NCBI GenBank assembly: GCA_041821185.1
Contig: JBGUBD010000017.1
Location: 1 to 64,000, forward strand
Direction of reading: 5' to 3'
DNA length: 64,000 bases
Source: Phycisphaerales bacterium AB-hyl4
GTDB taxonomy: Bacteria; Planctomycetota; Phycisphaerae; Phycisphaerales; Phycisphaeraceae
In this document: positions 8,227-17,120 of the stretch, in pieces
How the letters are laid out: each line of letters starts with the position of its first letter
How positions within the stretch are numbered: the first letter of the stretch is position 1
Notes under the pieces: generated by a model
Databases searched by the model: none
What the model saw: only the letters and a program-made list of their open reading frames with translations
What the model was told of the DNA's origin: nothing
Translations under genes and position numbers: made by a program

Positions 8227-9447
8227 ATGAATCGCAACCGAACCAAGCGTGGCTGGTCCCGACTGATGCTTGCCGTGGTGGTGGTGACGCCGGTGCTGGT
8301 GGCCGGCGGATGCCAGTCGCAGTCGAACCACGAACAGAACGTCAACGCAGCGAACGATCGTTGGCTGCAGACGCGATCGTCGATGATGCTGGAGCTGGCC
8401 CAGCAGCAGTTCGATACGGGCGATCTGGATAACGCATCGCGAACGGTGCGCGATGCCATGGCGATGGACCCGAGCAACGCTCGGTTGCAAGTGCTCGCAG
8501 GCCGAATCTCGCTCGAGCGGGGCCAGCTCGAACGCGCGTATCACCTGTTCCAGGCGGCGATCGCACTGGACGACACTGCGTCGGAGGCACACTATTACAA
8601 GGGGCTTGTGCTCCAGCGGTGGCAACGACACGACCGCGCTCACGAGAGCTACAAGCGAGCGTATGAGATCACGCCTGACGATGCGGGCTACCTCATGGCC
8701 GCAGCGGAGATGCTTGTTGAGATCGACCGCCTTGAAGAAGGCATTGCGATGCTCGAAGGGCAGTTGAACTACTTCGACCAGAACGCGGCGATCCGCGCGG
8801 CGCTGGCGCACCTGCATGCGATGAACGGTCGGCCGGACCTTGCGGTAACGTACTTTCGACGAGCGTCACTGCTCGACCCGGATAACGACAAGCTGCGCGA
8901 AGACCTTGCACTGACGCAGATCGCGTCGGGGCAGATGGAAGACGCGATTCGTACACTCGAGAGTTTGCTGAAGAAGGAAGAGTTCTCAGGACGTCGAGGG
9001 CTTCGGCTGGCGCTGGCGCGTGCGTATGAAGAGATTGGACAAGACGCGCAGGCCCGCGAGCAGTACCTGCGTTTGGCGCGCGGTGAGCGGGCCGAGGGGC
9101 GGGACTGGATCCGCCTGGCCGAGATTTCATGGGGCGAAGGCGACACGAACGGGACGCTGTACGCGGCGAACCGGGCAATTGAGCTTTCGCCCGGCCGACA
9201 TGAAGGGTACCTGTTTGCAGGGCTCGCGTGGCAGCAGCGCGATCGGCTGGACGATGCGCTGAAGATGTTTGATCGTGCTGCGGATCTGGCGCCGAGCGAG
9301 GCGTCGCCGTTGATATTGCGCGGCATTGCATTGCAGCGTGCTGGTCAACGGGCGGCCGCGGCGGAGGCGTATGAGAAAGCGCTCGAGCGGCAGCCGGACG
9401 ACCATCGAGCACAGCGGCTGCTGAGCCAGGTGGCCGGCGCGCAATGA
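8227..9447 (+). CDS. TPR lipoprotein (PilF/TadD-like)
   Basis: 406 residues. The start ATG 8227 follows CAGGAGACA. The N-terminus is a lipoprotein signal: a basic stretch, a hydrophobic run and VLVAGGC with Cys29 as the lipidated residue. The lipobox has Ala at -3, which is weaker than Leu. The rest is a chain of about eight to nine tetratricopeptide repeats (for example QFDTGDLDNASRTVRDAMAM and ALEKQPDD-type ends). TPR lipoproteins such as PilF/PilW or TadD assist secretin assembly, and its place directly after the secretin supports that role. The transcription unit ends at the hairpin at 9472. Confidence 0.8.
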   Translation: MNRNRTKRGWSRLMLAVVVVTPVLVAGGCQSQSNHEQNVNAANDRWLQTRSSMMLELAQQQFDTGDLDNASRTVRDAMAMDPSNARLQVLAGRISLERGQLERAYHLFQAAIALDDTASEAHYYKGLVLQRWQRHDRAHESYKRAYEITPDDAGYLMAAAEMLVEIDRLEEGIAMLEGQLNYFDQNAAIRAALAHLHAMNGRPDLAVTYFRRASLLDPDNDKLREDLALTQIASGQMEDAIRTLESLLKKEEFSGRRGLRLALARAYEEIGQDAQAREQYLRLARGERAEGRDWIRLAEISWGEGDTNGTLYAANRAIELSPGRHEGYLFAGLAWQQRDRLDDALKMFDRAADLAPSEASPLILRGIALQRAGQRAAAAEAYEKALERQPDDHRAQRLLSQVAGAQ

Positions 9448-9471
9448 TTACGAGTTGATTGATTGGAAATA

Positions 9472-9507
9472 AAAGAAGCCCACGCTTTGACGAGCGTGGG
9501 CTTCTTT
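9472..9507. terminator. Bidirectional terminator between TPR lipoprotein and autotransporter
   Basis: AAAGAAGCCCACGCT and AGCGTGGGCTTCTTT form a perfect 15-bp stem with a 6-nt loop. A-rich and T-rich flanks allow termination of both convergent genes (9447 and 9541). A TGTTG microsatellite follows at about 9508-9537. Confidence 0.85.
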
Positions 9508-9540
9508 GTTGTTGGGTGTTGTGTTGTGTTGTGTTGTGGA

Positions 9541-12500
9541 TCAAAAGCGGACGGAAGCGCCGAGGGTCAGGCCGTAGGCGTCGCCGTCGGAGTATCGTCG
9601 GCCGTCGTAGCGGAGGTAGCCGCTGAGGTGTCGGTCGAACAGCACGCCGAGGCCGGCACTGTAGTAGAAGACGTCGTCATCGCGTTCGGCGACGTTGATG
9701 GTGAACGAATCGCCGCCGGAGACGAAGCGTGCTCGCATCGTGCCGCTGGTGGAGAGGTGTTCGCGTTCCCAGCCGCCGGCGAGCTCGGGGACGAACTGGA
9801 CGTTGTTGACGTCGAAGCGGTAGTCAAGTGTGAGTCCGACACGTGTTCGAAGCGAGTCGGAACTGCGTGAATCGACGTCGAGTGCGCCGACGCCGGACTC
9901 GGTGTAGCCGTCTTCTCGGAGGTAGAGATATTCGGCGGAGGCGGTGGGGGTAAGGTGGAAGCGGTTGAAGCTGAACTGGTACCCGCCGCGGACGAATGCG
10001 GAGAGGTCGTGGCCGTTGTGCTTGCTTTCGGTGGTGAGGCCGAGTGCGGGCATGTTGCGTTCGGTTTCGAAGCGGTGGTAGCCGTAGGTCGCGGCTGCGT
10101 CGATGAACCAGGGCATGGGTGAGTAGCTGATCTGGGGGCCGACGCGTAGCGAGCCGATTTCCTGTTCGCCGCGTCGGGCGTCGAGGTCGATTTCGGTTCG
10201 GGTGTAGCCGACGGCGAGCCCGGCGTAGAAGTTGTTGAACAGTTGATAATCGAAGCCGGTGAGGAAGCCGTAGGACGTGGCGTCGTAGCCGAGTCTGCTG
10301 TTGGTGGTGTCCTGATCCTGTTGGCCGCGCATGGCGTAGGCGAAGACGCTCCAGTCTTCGTCCGGTTCTTCGTCAAAGCGGCGCCAGTCGCGTCGTGGTG
10401 CGACGCGTTCGTCGCGGCGGTCGAGTGTTTCGCGGAACAGCCAGGGGCTGTCTGCGGCGCTGGCGAGGGCGGACTCGAAGGGGGCGTCGTTGTTTCGGGC
10501 CATGTTCGCCGTATTGGGCACGCCGAGGCGTCGGGCGGAATGGTGTCGGCCGAGGGCGCTGTGGTTCATGGAGGTGTTGTCGAAGACGACGGGTGCACCG
10601 GCCTCGTACGCCTGGGGGCCGATGGAGGGCGCGGCGCTCAGGAAGGCGTCTTGTTCCAAGGCGAAGCCGACGCTGTCGAACAGGTCGACCAACGCATTGA
10701 GCAGCGGGTCGTCCCGGTCGAATTCGACAAGCGAATCGAGGGCGCGGGCGATTTGGCGGGTGTTGTGGTCCGCATCAGAGGCGAGGTCGGCGAAGAAGTC
10801 GCGGGTCGCGGCGGAGACGATGAGCATGTTGTCGCCGTTGTTGAATTCGTAGGGGTTCAACCGGACGAATCGCGACCAGGAGCGAAACCAGACGTTGTCG
10901 TCGAGTGTAATACCGCCCTCGGCTTCGACGATGAGGAAGATGTTGTCCTGTTCGACCGAGTCGCCGCCGTCGGCTTCGCGGAAGTAGATAATGCTGTTGT
11001 TGTGGAAGGTTGCTTCGCCGGGCTCGCCGCCGGCGGCGTTGAGGACGAGGCGGTCGGCGTCGGTGTCGGCGAGTGTGCCGCCTTCAAAGCCTGCGCCCTC
11101 GAGTTCGATTTCGAGGGTGCTGTTGGCGAGGCCTTCGTAGTTGCCGTTGATGGTGATCGTGCCGATGGACTGGCCGGGAGCGACGATGCCGCCGCTGTGG
11201 TTGGTGAGGTTACCGTTGATGGTGGCGTTGCCGCCGTAGCGTCCGGCGTTGAGCACGTCGCCGGCGACGGTGCCGTCCATGTAGAAGGTGGCGTAGTTTT
11301 CCAGGTCACCCGGGACGGAGTCGTCGGGCATGTGGACGTTCCCGCCGAAGATGCGGGTGGTGCCGGTGTAGTTGGCGGTGGCGTTGGCGAGGTTGTGGGT
11401 TGTGCCGCTGGTGCCCATGAAGTCGAGGCCGCCGGTGCCATTGATCTGGCCGGTGAACAGGGAGTTGGCGCTGCCACTGAGTGCGAGTCGGTTGTCGTTG
11501 AGTTGGACCGTGCCGCCCGGTCCGCCGGTGCCATCGCGAAGGGCGGCGATGGTTTCGTCGTTGTCGTTGAGCTGGAGCGTGGCGTTTTCGTGGATGACGA
11601 GGCGGGTGTGGTTGGAGAGGTTGTTGTCGTGGCCGGAGAGGACGAGTGTGGTGTTGTTGCGCAGCTCGGTATCGCCGGTGTAGTTGCTTTGGCCGGTGAA
11701 TTGGAGTTGAGTGCTGCCATCGAGGATGAGCGAGCCGGCGTTGCCGACGATGCTGCCGGCGAAGGTGGTGCTTGCGCTGCCGCCGATGGTGAGGGTGTTG
11801 TTGTAGATGGCGACGGTCGAGCCGGCGACGCCGGCGAGCGAGCCGATGGTTTCGTCGTCGCCGATGGCGAGGCCGGTGTCATCGCTGCCGGTGATATTGA
11901 CGGCGCCGGAGCCGGGCAGTGCGTTGTTGATTGAGTAGAGGATGCCCTGCTGGATCTGTGTGCCGCCGGTGTAGGTGTTGTTGCCGGCGAGGGTGAGCAT
12001 GCCTTCGCCGTCGACGAGCAGGTTACCGCCGCCGCTGATTGCACCATCAATGTTGGCGAGGTGTCGTCCGGTGAAGGTGAGTGTGCCGTTGCCGACGAGG
12101 TCAATGTCGCCGTCGATCTGGAGGGTGCCGGCGTTGGCGCGCAGGGTGAGGTCGCCTGCGGCGTTGATGCTCAGTTCGATCGTCTGGACGAGTGGTGACT
12201 GGTTTCGGATTTCGCCATCGTTGTTGATGGTGACGGTGTTGCCGAAGAGGGTGAAGGCTTCGGCGCTGGTGGCGAAGATGATGCCGGCGATATTGAGGCC
12301 AGCGATGTTGTTCTCGGCGGTGTCGGTGTCGATGCCGGTGAACATGAGCTGGTCGCCGGCGGAGGGCGCGCCGTCGTACCAGTTGTTGGGGTCGCTCCAC
12401 GTGCCGTCGCCTTCGCCGGTCCAGACGGCGATGTCGTCGATGTTCTGCGTGCCGCCCTGGGTGACGGCGTGTTCGAGGGCCATCGCGAGGTTCAGGCGTG

Positions 12501-13590
12501 GGACGGAGATGGTTTGGCCGTCGTCTTCAATGAAGACATTGGTTTCGATGAGGGCATCGTAAATTTCATCGAAGGTGGGTCGCCTGCCCCAGTAGTCTTG
12601 GTAGACCTCGTTGATTAGAAGGACAGCGCCAGCGACGAGCGGAGCGGCATAACTGGTGCCGTCACCGACGTCCCATTGGTCGGCGGCGTCGCCGACGAAA
12701 CGGCGTGGCATGGCTCCGACGTTGTCGACACCTGGTGCGAACAGGTCGAGTGCGTCGCTGTAGTTTGAGAAATCTGCGATGAGCTCTTCCGAGAGATCAG
12801 TGGTGTTGCGGACGGAGGCGCCGACGCTGATGGCGTTTTCGATAATGGCAGGGAAGGAGAGTCCGTCGTCGAAGGCCTCGTTGCCTGCGGCGATGACGAC
12901 GGGGATGTCGAGGGCGCGGAGCGTTGCGATGGCGTCGATGATGTCTGGGACGAGAAAGCCGGGCACTTCGTTTTCGTCGTCGTAGGGACCACCACCGCCG
13001 AGTGAAAGGTTCAGGACGCGGATGTCAAATTCTTCGTGGTTTTCGATGACCCATTCAAGGCCTTGGAGAATGTTGTGGTCGTAGCCGAAGCCTGCGTTGC
13101 CGAGGACGCGGAGGGAGAGGATATTCGCGCCGCGTGCCACACCGCCGAACTCGACTTCAGTGCCGGCGGCGAATGTCTGGCCGTCGAGCGTGAGGGATTG
13201 GGTGAGGATGCCGGTGGTGAACGGGTTACCTGCGGCGAGCGCGGCGACGAACGTGCCGTGCATATGTCCGTCGGCCCAGTGGGTATCTGGGGTGGCGATG
13301 GGCGCGAGGCCGCCGGGGGCGGAGTTGTAACCGCCGATGACCCGAGTGCCGCCGCTGCCGTTGGCGAAGATGCTATGCAGCGGGTCGATGCCCGTGTCGA
13401 AGACAGCGAGCCCCTGCATCGCGCCGCCGGAGCGGGTCATCGCGCCGAACCGCCCGTCGCTTTCGATATCGGTCCACCCGATAATATCGAGGTAGGGGAC
13501 GAGGTCTGCGTGGGCACGCGTCTGGCCGAGCAGGGTGATGAGAACGAGGGCAGGAACGACTGCGAGCCAGCGTCGGACGAGCGTAGGCAT
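9541..13590 (-). CDS. Giant S8-family serine protease autotransporter
   Basis: A 1349-residue secreted protein. A signal peptide ends near residue 28 (HADLVPY). A subtilisin domain follows with Asp65 (FDTGID), His111 (HMHGTF), oxyanion Asn237 (AAGNE) and Ser313 (GTSYAAP). Roughly residues 390-840 carry autotransporter-associated beta-strand repeats (LAGNNTYTGGTQIQQGILY and similar), the beta-helix passenger type. The last 270 residues or so form an autotransporter beta-barrel ending in Phe (GASVRF). ATG 13590 is chosen because it directly precedes the signal peptide; the frame is open to 13791. The protease probably works at the cell surface. Confidence 0.9.
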   Translation of the reverse strand: MPTLVRRWLAVVPALVLITLLGQTRAHADLVPYLDIIGWTDIESDGRFGAMTRSGGAMQGLAVFDTGIDPLHSIFANGSGGTRVIGGYNSAPGGLAPIATPDTHWADGHMHGTFVAALAAGNPFTTGILTQSLTLDGQTFAAGTEVEFGGVARGANILSLRVLGNAGFGYDHNILQGLEWVIENHEEFDIRVLNLSLGGGGPYDDENEVPGFLVPDIIDAIATLRALDIPVVIAAGNEAFDDGLSFPAIIENAISVGASVRNTTDLSEELIADFSNYSDALDLFAPGVDNVGAMPRRFVGDAADQWDVGDGTSYAAPLVAGAVLLINEVYQDYWGRRPTFDEIYDALIETNVFIEDDGQTISVPRLNLAMALEHAVTQGGTQNIDDIAVWTGEGDGTWSDPNNWYDGAPSAGDQLMFTGIDTDTAENNIAGLNIAGIIFATSAEAFTLFGNTVTINNDGEIRNQSPLVQTIELSINAAGDLTLRANAGTLQIDGDIDLVGNGTLTFTGRHLANIDGAISGGGNLLVDGEGMLTLAGNNTYTGGTQIQQGILYSINNALPGSGAVNITGSDDTGLAIGDDETIGSLAGVAGSTVAIYNNTLTIGGSASTTFAGSIVGNAGSLILDGSTQLQFTGQSNYTGDTELRNNTTLVLSGHDNNLSNHTRLVIHENATLQLNDNDETIAALRDGTGGPGGTVQLNDNRLALSGSANSLFTGQINGTGGLDFMGTSGTTHNLANATANYTGTTRIFGGNVHMPDDSVPGDLENYATFYMDGTVAGDVLNAGRYGGNATINGNLTNHSGGIVAPGQSIGTITINGNYEGLANSTLEIELEGAGFEGGTLADTDADRLVLNAAGGEPGEATFHNNSIIYFREADGGDSVEQDNIFLIVEAEGGITLDDNVWFRSWSRFVRLNPYEFNNGDNMLIVSAATRDFFADLASDADHNTRQIARALDSLVEFDRDDPLLNALVDLFDSVGFALEQDAFLSAAPSIGPQAYEAGAPVVFDNTSMNHSALGRHHSARRLGVPNTANMARNNDAPFESALASAADSPWLFRETLDRRDERVAPRRDWRRFDEEPDEDWSVFAYAMRGQQDQDTTNSRLGYDATSYGFLTGFDYQLFNNFYAGLAVGYTRTEIDLDARRGEQEIGSLRVGPQISYSPMPWFIDAAATYGYHRFETERNMPALGLTTESKHNGHDLSAFVRGGYQFSFNRFHLTPTASAEYLYLREDGYTESGVGALDVDSRSSDSLRTRVGLTLDYRFDVNNVQFVPELAGGWEREHLSTSGTMRARFVSGGDSFTINVAERDDDVFYYSAGLGVLFDRHLSGYLRYDGRRYSDGDAYGLTLGASVRF

Positions 13591-13866
13591 GCCGGGAATC
13601 CCCAATAATGTCTCACGCACCAAAAGAACGACGGCACGCGACATGCATAATAAAGATGGCGAGCCAGATGCGGTTGCGCCCCTTGCGCGGATTGCGCCTG
13701 TTACGCCGATGATGCCAGTAAAATGACATGCATCGCCGAAAAACGCAAGTTGTTTGTGTCGCTTGGGGTACTTTCGTCGTGCGATCACCATGAGAATCAG
13801 CGAATGAAAACGCTGTTCATCGCGATCGGGCCGCTGGTGATGGCGCGGCTGGCATGGCGAGACCGA

Positions 13867-14550
13867 TCAGCGTCGCGAGGGGCGTGCTCGGCGGCGCTCC
13901 GGCCTATCTTGTGGCGGAGGTGGTTCGGGGTGGCGGAGCTCGACCTCGGCGGGAATGTTGTATCGCGTGCGGACGACGGGGACGAACATGAGCACGGCGT
14001 TCATGTGGTAGGTCTGGCCGATCTCCGGGCCGTGGCCGAACAGTCGGCGGTGGGTCTGCGTGTCGAAGGCGGTGATGGCGAGGGCGGCGAGACCTTTTCG
14101 CCGACTCTCTTTGAAGATGGCCAGTTCGGGTGTTTCGATGGGCGTTGCGCCGGGCACGGGGAGGGCGAAACTGGGGATGCCCACCAGCGCGTCGCGCGAG
14201 GCCATGCCCACCGCGGCGGTGCGCAGTTCGAGGCGGACTTCGGCGTCGGCTTCGTCGTTGACGAGAATGGCGTCGTGTCGGCCGACCCAGTCGCGCACTT
14301 CGCCGACGACGAACTTGTCGTCGATCGAGTCGACGTAACGCGTGTCGAGGTAGACCCGCCGATCCGCCAACGTCGAAAGCTCCCACTCGGCGACGCTGTC
14401 GCGGATGGCGTAGCTGAGCATCAGCTGCTCCAGTGCGGTACGTGGGGGCATTGACTCGACCGTCGTCCTGCAGCCGGTGAGCCCGGCGAGCAGGGCAAGG
14501 ATCAGCGTTGAGGCGACGCGGGTCGTGACGATATTGCGGAACCTTTCCAT
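13867..14550 (-). CDS. DUF6655-like lipoprotein
   Basis: 227 residues. The start at 14550 gives a short basic N-terminus, a hydrophobic helix and the lipobox LTGC with Cys27. The pattern after it (RTALEQLMLSYAIRDSVAE, then RRVYLDTRYVDSIDDKFVVG, AILVNDEADAEVRLELRTAA, GIPSFALPVP) is that of a planctomycete lipoprotein family I know as DUF6655; function unknown. The C-terminus is Pro/Arg rich. It starts 40 nt downstream of the ceramidase-like gene on the same strand and is probably co-transcribed. Confidence 0.7.
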   Translation of the reverse strand: MERFRNIVTTRVASTLILALLAGLTGCRTTVESMPPRTALEQLMLSYAIRDSVAEWELSTLADRRVYLDTRYVDSIDDKFVVGEVRDWVGRHDAILVNDEADAEVRLELRTAAVGMASRDALVGIPSFALPVPGATPIETPELAIFKESRRKGLAALAITAFDTQTHRRLFGHGPEIGQTYHMNAVLMFVPVVRTRYNIPAEVELRHPEPPPPQDRPERRRARPSRR

Positions 14551-14590
14551 CGGGGCATTACGATACCACGACGCCCGGCCGAGCGACGGC

Positions 14591-15913
14591 TCACGCCAGG
14601 CGGTCGAGCAACTCGCGGGTCGCGGCCACGAGGCGGTCGCCGCTGTCGGGGCTGGCGAAAATCGCGTTGCCCGCTTCATAAGCGTTTTCGTCGATGGCCT
14701 GCTGGGTGACGAGGTAGCCTTGCAGGTCGCCGTTGGCGAGCGTGATGATGTGGGCGTCGGGGTGCTCGGCAGTCACCTGCATGGCGAACTCGACGAACAC
14801 CTCGCCCGGCCAACCGACGAACGTGACGCTTCCGATGCGGATCACCTGCACCTCGGCGGGCATGCACTGACGCGCCGCGGCGGCGAGGCGCTGCTCGACG
14901 TTCGCTTGGGCCAGCGCGAGCGTCTCCTCCGCGCCGAACCAATCGCACTCGGCAGTTCGAACCTGCGTCCGCGGCGCATTGGCGTCACGCAATTCGGCGA
15001 GGCGGTCGACCGATGCTTTCAGGCGGGCCTGCGCCTCGTCGACCGTCGGAAATGATCGCAATGGCAACTCGACGGTGTTTTGCGTGCAGTCGATGCGCGT
15101 CGGCGTCAGGGGCGTGGCGTTTTGAAGCGCATATTGAATCGCATCGCTGAGCATGCGGCCGAGGCGGTTGGCTTCTTCGATCGTGTTCGCCTTGGTGACA
15201 TGGCGGGGGCTCTGATTGCCGCTGGCCCCCATGTGGTAGATGAACGGGCAGTTGGCGAACTGCTTTTGCAGGTGCACGCGGGCGAGGCCGGGGAAGTCGC
15301 CTGAGACGAGCGTCCAGTCTTCGTGCAGCACGGTGGGGTGCATGCTCACCACCGCCATCACCGCGATCGGCTCACGATCGACCGAGCGTCGGGCCAGCAG
15401 CACGGGCACCGCGGGAATGGTCGGGCCGTCGGGGGCTCGGCGATTCGTGCCCAACCCTCGGCCGTCCGCGACGGCGTGGTCGAGCGTGGCGGGAGCGGCG
15501 GTCGCATGAGCGTGGACGGCGGCGCGGACAATGCCGTCTTCAAGTTGTTGCAGATAGTCGGCGTCGGGCGCGGGCACGGTGGCGTCGCCTTCGTTGCTGA
15601 GCATGCTCATCGTGATCGGGCCCGAGTGCGTGTGGCTGGCGGTGATCATGATGTGCTCAGCGGGCAGACCGACTGCGTCGGCGATGCGCTGACGGGCGCG
15701 GTGGGTCATGGCCCGCGAGACGAAGATCACATCGCAGCCGACGAAGATCGCCGCCGACTGCTCATCGCTGACGTACACCGCCGAGGCCAGCAGCGGATCG
15801 TGCACGCCCGTGCTGTAGCGTTCGACGTGCGGGTAGCCGAAGAGGAAGGCCGACTTTTTCGGGGTAATGTCGAGCTCGGCAGCGCCGACACGCCATGCTG
15901 TGGATGTATTCAT
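14591..15913 (-). CDS. Neutral/alkaline ceramidase-like hydrolase
   Basis: 440 residues resembling the N-terminal domain of neutral/alkaline non-lysosomal ceramidases. The protein opens with WRVGAAELDITP and carries FLFGYPHVERYSTGVHDPL, a DVIFVS strand and the metal/active-site motif ASHTHSGP. Many bacterial members act on unknown amide or ester substrates, so 'ceramidase' should not be taken literally. There is no evident signal peptide. The start at 15913 begins the conserved domain directly; an open extension to 16051 is Pro/Arg rich and unlikely. Downstream lies the DUF6655-like lipoprotein. Confidence 0.75.
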   Translation of the reverse strand: MNTSTAWRVGAAELDITPKKSAFLFGYPHVERYSTGVHDPLLASAVYVSDEQSAAIFVGCDVIFVSRAMTHRARQRIADAVGLPAEHIMITASHTHSGPITMSMLSNEGDATVPAPDADYLQQLEDGIVRAAVHAHATAAPATLDHAVADGRGLGTNRRAPDGPTIPAVPVLLARRSVDREPIAVMAVVSMHPTVLHEDWTLVSGDFPGLARVHLQKQFANCPFIYHMGASGNQSPRHVTKANTIEEANRLGRMLSDAIQYALQNATPLTPTRIDCTQNTVELPLRSFPTVDEAQARLKASVDRLAELRDANAPRTQVRTAECDWFGAEETLALAQANVEQRLAAAARQCMPAEVQVIRIGSVTFVGWPGEVFVEFAMQVTAEHPDAHIITLANGDLQGYLVTQQAIDENAYEAGNAIFASPDSGDRLVAATRELLDRLA

Positions 15914-16058
15914 AAGTGGTGGGGGGTGAGGGACTGTATCGTTTACGTGAACACAGGATAACGCAGCTGAACAGCGGGCGGCAATGTACGGGCGTACGCC
16001 TGCGCGGGGCGACGGCGGCGGGCGTAGCGCAAACGTTAAATCGCTGAGCACGGCCGGA

Positions 16059-16982
16059 TCATGTGCGCGCTTTGTGTTTGACAGTGGAGGCGCTTGTGGC
16101 GGGGCGAAGCGACTTGTCCGCCAGTTGCCAGAATGCTTCGAGTAGACGGTTGGGCTGACGGTCGCGTCGGCGGATCATCGCGAGCGTACGGCGGGGGGCG
16201 TTGCCGTCGAGCTGGCGGTAGGTGCGCTTGCGGCTGCGGTCGGCGCGGGCAGCCATTTCAGGGACAAGGGAGACGCCTTGCCCCAGGCCAACCATTTCCT
16301 GCACGGTGAGCATCTGGGCCGAGGTGCACGCGATCATGGGTGCGCAGGTGTGCTGGCGGCAGAAGCCGACGATCTGCTCGCCGAGGCAGTGCGTTTCGTC
16401 GATGAGCACGAACGGCTCGTCGTCGAGGTCGCGGATGTCGACGCGCTTACGGCTTTCCAGTCGATGGCCCGCCGGCATCGCCAGCAGCAGCGGCTCGTCG
16501 AACAGCGGTTCGACGGTCAGCCGATCGTCGTCCACCGGCAGCGCGACGAAGGCAAGGTCTACATCGCCGCTGGCCACGGCGGCAACCACCTTGGCGGTGA
16601 AATCCTCCCGCACCGTCAGCCGACCACGCGGGTACGACCGCTGAAACGCATTGATCAGCGGCGGCAAAAGATAGGGTGCCACCGTCAGAATCGCCGCGAC
16701 GGACACGCGGTCGGCCTGCCAGTCGCCCTCCGCTTTGGCATGGGCCTGGGCTTCGTCGACCAGGCGGAGGATGGCGGTGGCGCGGCCGTAAAGCGATCGG
16801 CCGGCGTCGGTCAGGCGGACAGATCGGCCAAGCCGTTCGAGCAACGGTTGGCCCAGATCGCGCTCAAGCTTCATGATCTGCTGACTCAACGACGGCTGCG
16901 ACACCCGGCAACGCGCAGCGGCGCGCGTGAAGTGCTCAAGCTCGGCGACGGCGACGAAGTAGCGTAGCTGGTGAAGTTCCAT
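16059..16982 (-). CDS. oxyR: OxyR-type LysR regulator of hydrogen peroxide response
   Basis: 307-residue LysR family regulator. The winged HTH covers residues 1-60 (FTRAAARCRVSQPSLSQQI). The effector domain contains HCLGEQIVGFC with Cys199 and Cys208, the same numbers as the redox cysteines of Escherichia coli OxyR that form the regulatory disulfide. The gene is divergent from catalase katA, 138 nt away, so peroxide control of katA is the natural inference. No Shine-Dalgarno is seen before the ATG. An ATAG-N7-CTAT half-operator begins inside the start codon region, compatible with autorepression. Confidence 0.88.
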   Translation of the reverse strand: MELHQLRYFVAVAELEHFTRAAARCRVSQPSLSQQIMKLERDLGQPLLERLGRSVRLTDAGRSLYGRATAILRLVDEAQAHAKAEGDWQADRVSVAAILTVAPYLLPPLINAFQRSYPRGRLTVREDFTAKVVAAVASGDVDLAFVALPVDDDRLTVEPLFDEPLLLAMPAGHRLESRKRVDIRDLDDEPFVLIDETHCLGEQIVGFCRQHTCAPMIACTSAQMLTVQEMVGLGQGVSLVPEMAARADRSRKRTYRQLDGNAPRRTLAMIRRRDRQPNRLLEAFWQLADKSLRPATSASTVKHKART

Positions 16983-17004
16983 AGGAAAAAACTATGATAG
17001 CTAT
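16981..17004. promoter_or_regulatory. Candidate OxyR operator in the oxyR-katA intergenic region
   Basis: ATAG (16981-16984), seven bases, then CTAT (16992-16995) matches one ATAG-N7-CTAT half of the OxyR consensus. A second palindrome ATAGCTAT follows at 16997-17004. The stretch 16981-17020 is much richer in A and T than its surroundings and should hold promoter elements of both genes. The full double-half-site spacing is not present. Confidence 0.5.
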
Positions 17005-17120
17005 TCAAACAATATATTTCACGAATCGACTCGCGGCAGCTACGCTGCTGCACAATGCGGCCGACGATTGGAGGTCGGCCGCTGGGAACCAGGGATGATT
17101 CGCACGAAGGGAACGCCACG

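Noticed and set aside
10243..11934. A 563-codon plus-strand frame inside the autotransporter gene
   Set aside because: Repetitive Val/Gly/Asp/Ala sequence reflecting the beta-strand repeats read backwards. The autotransporter on the minus strand has signal, active site and barrel.
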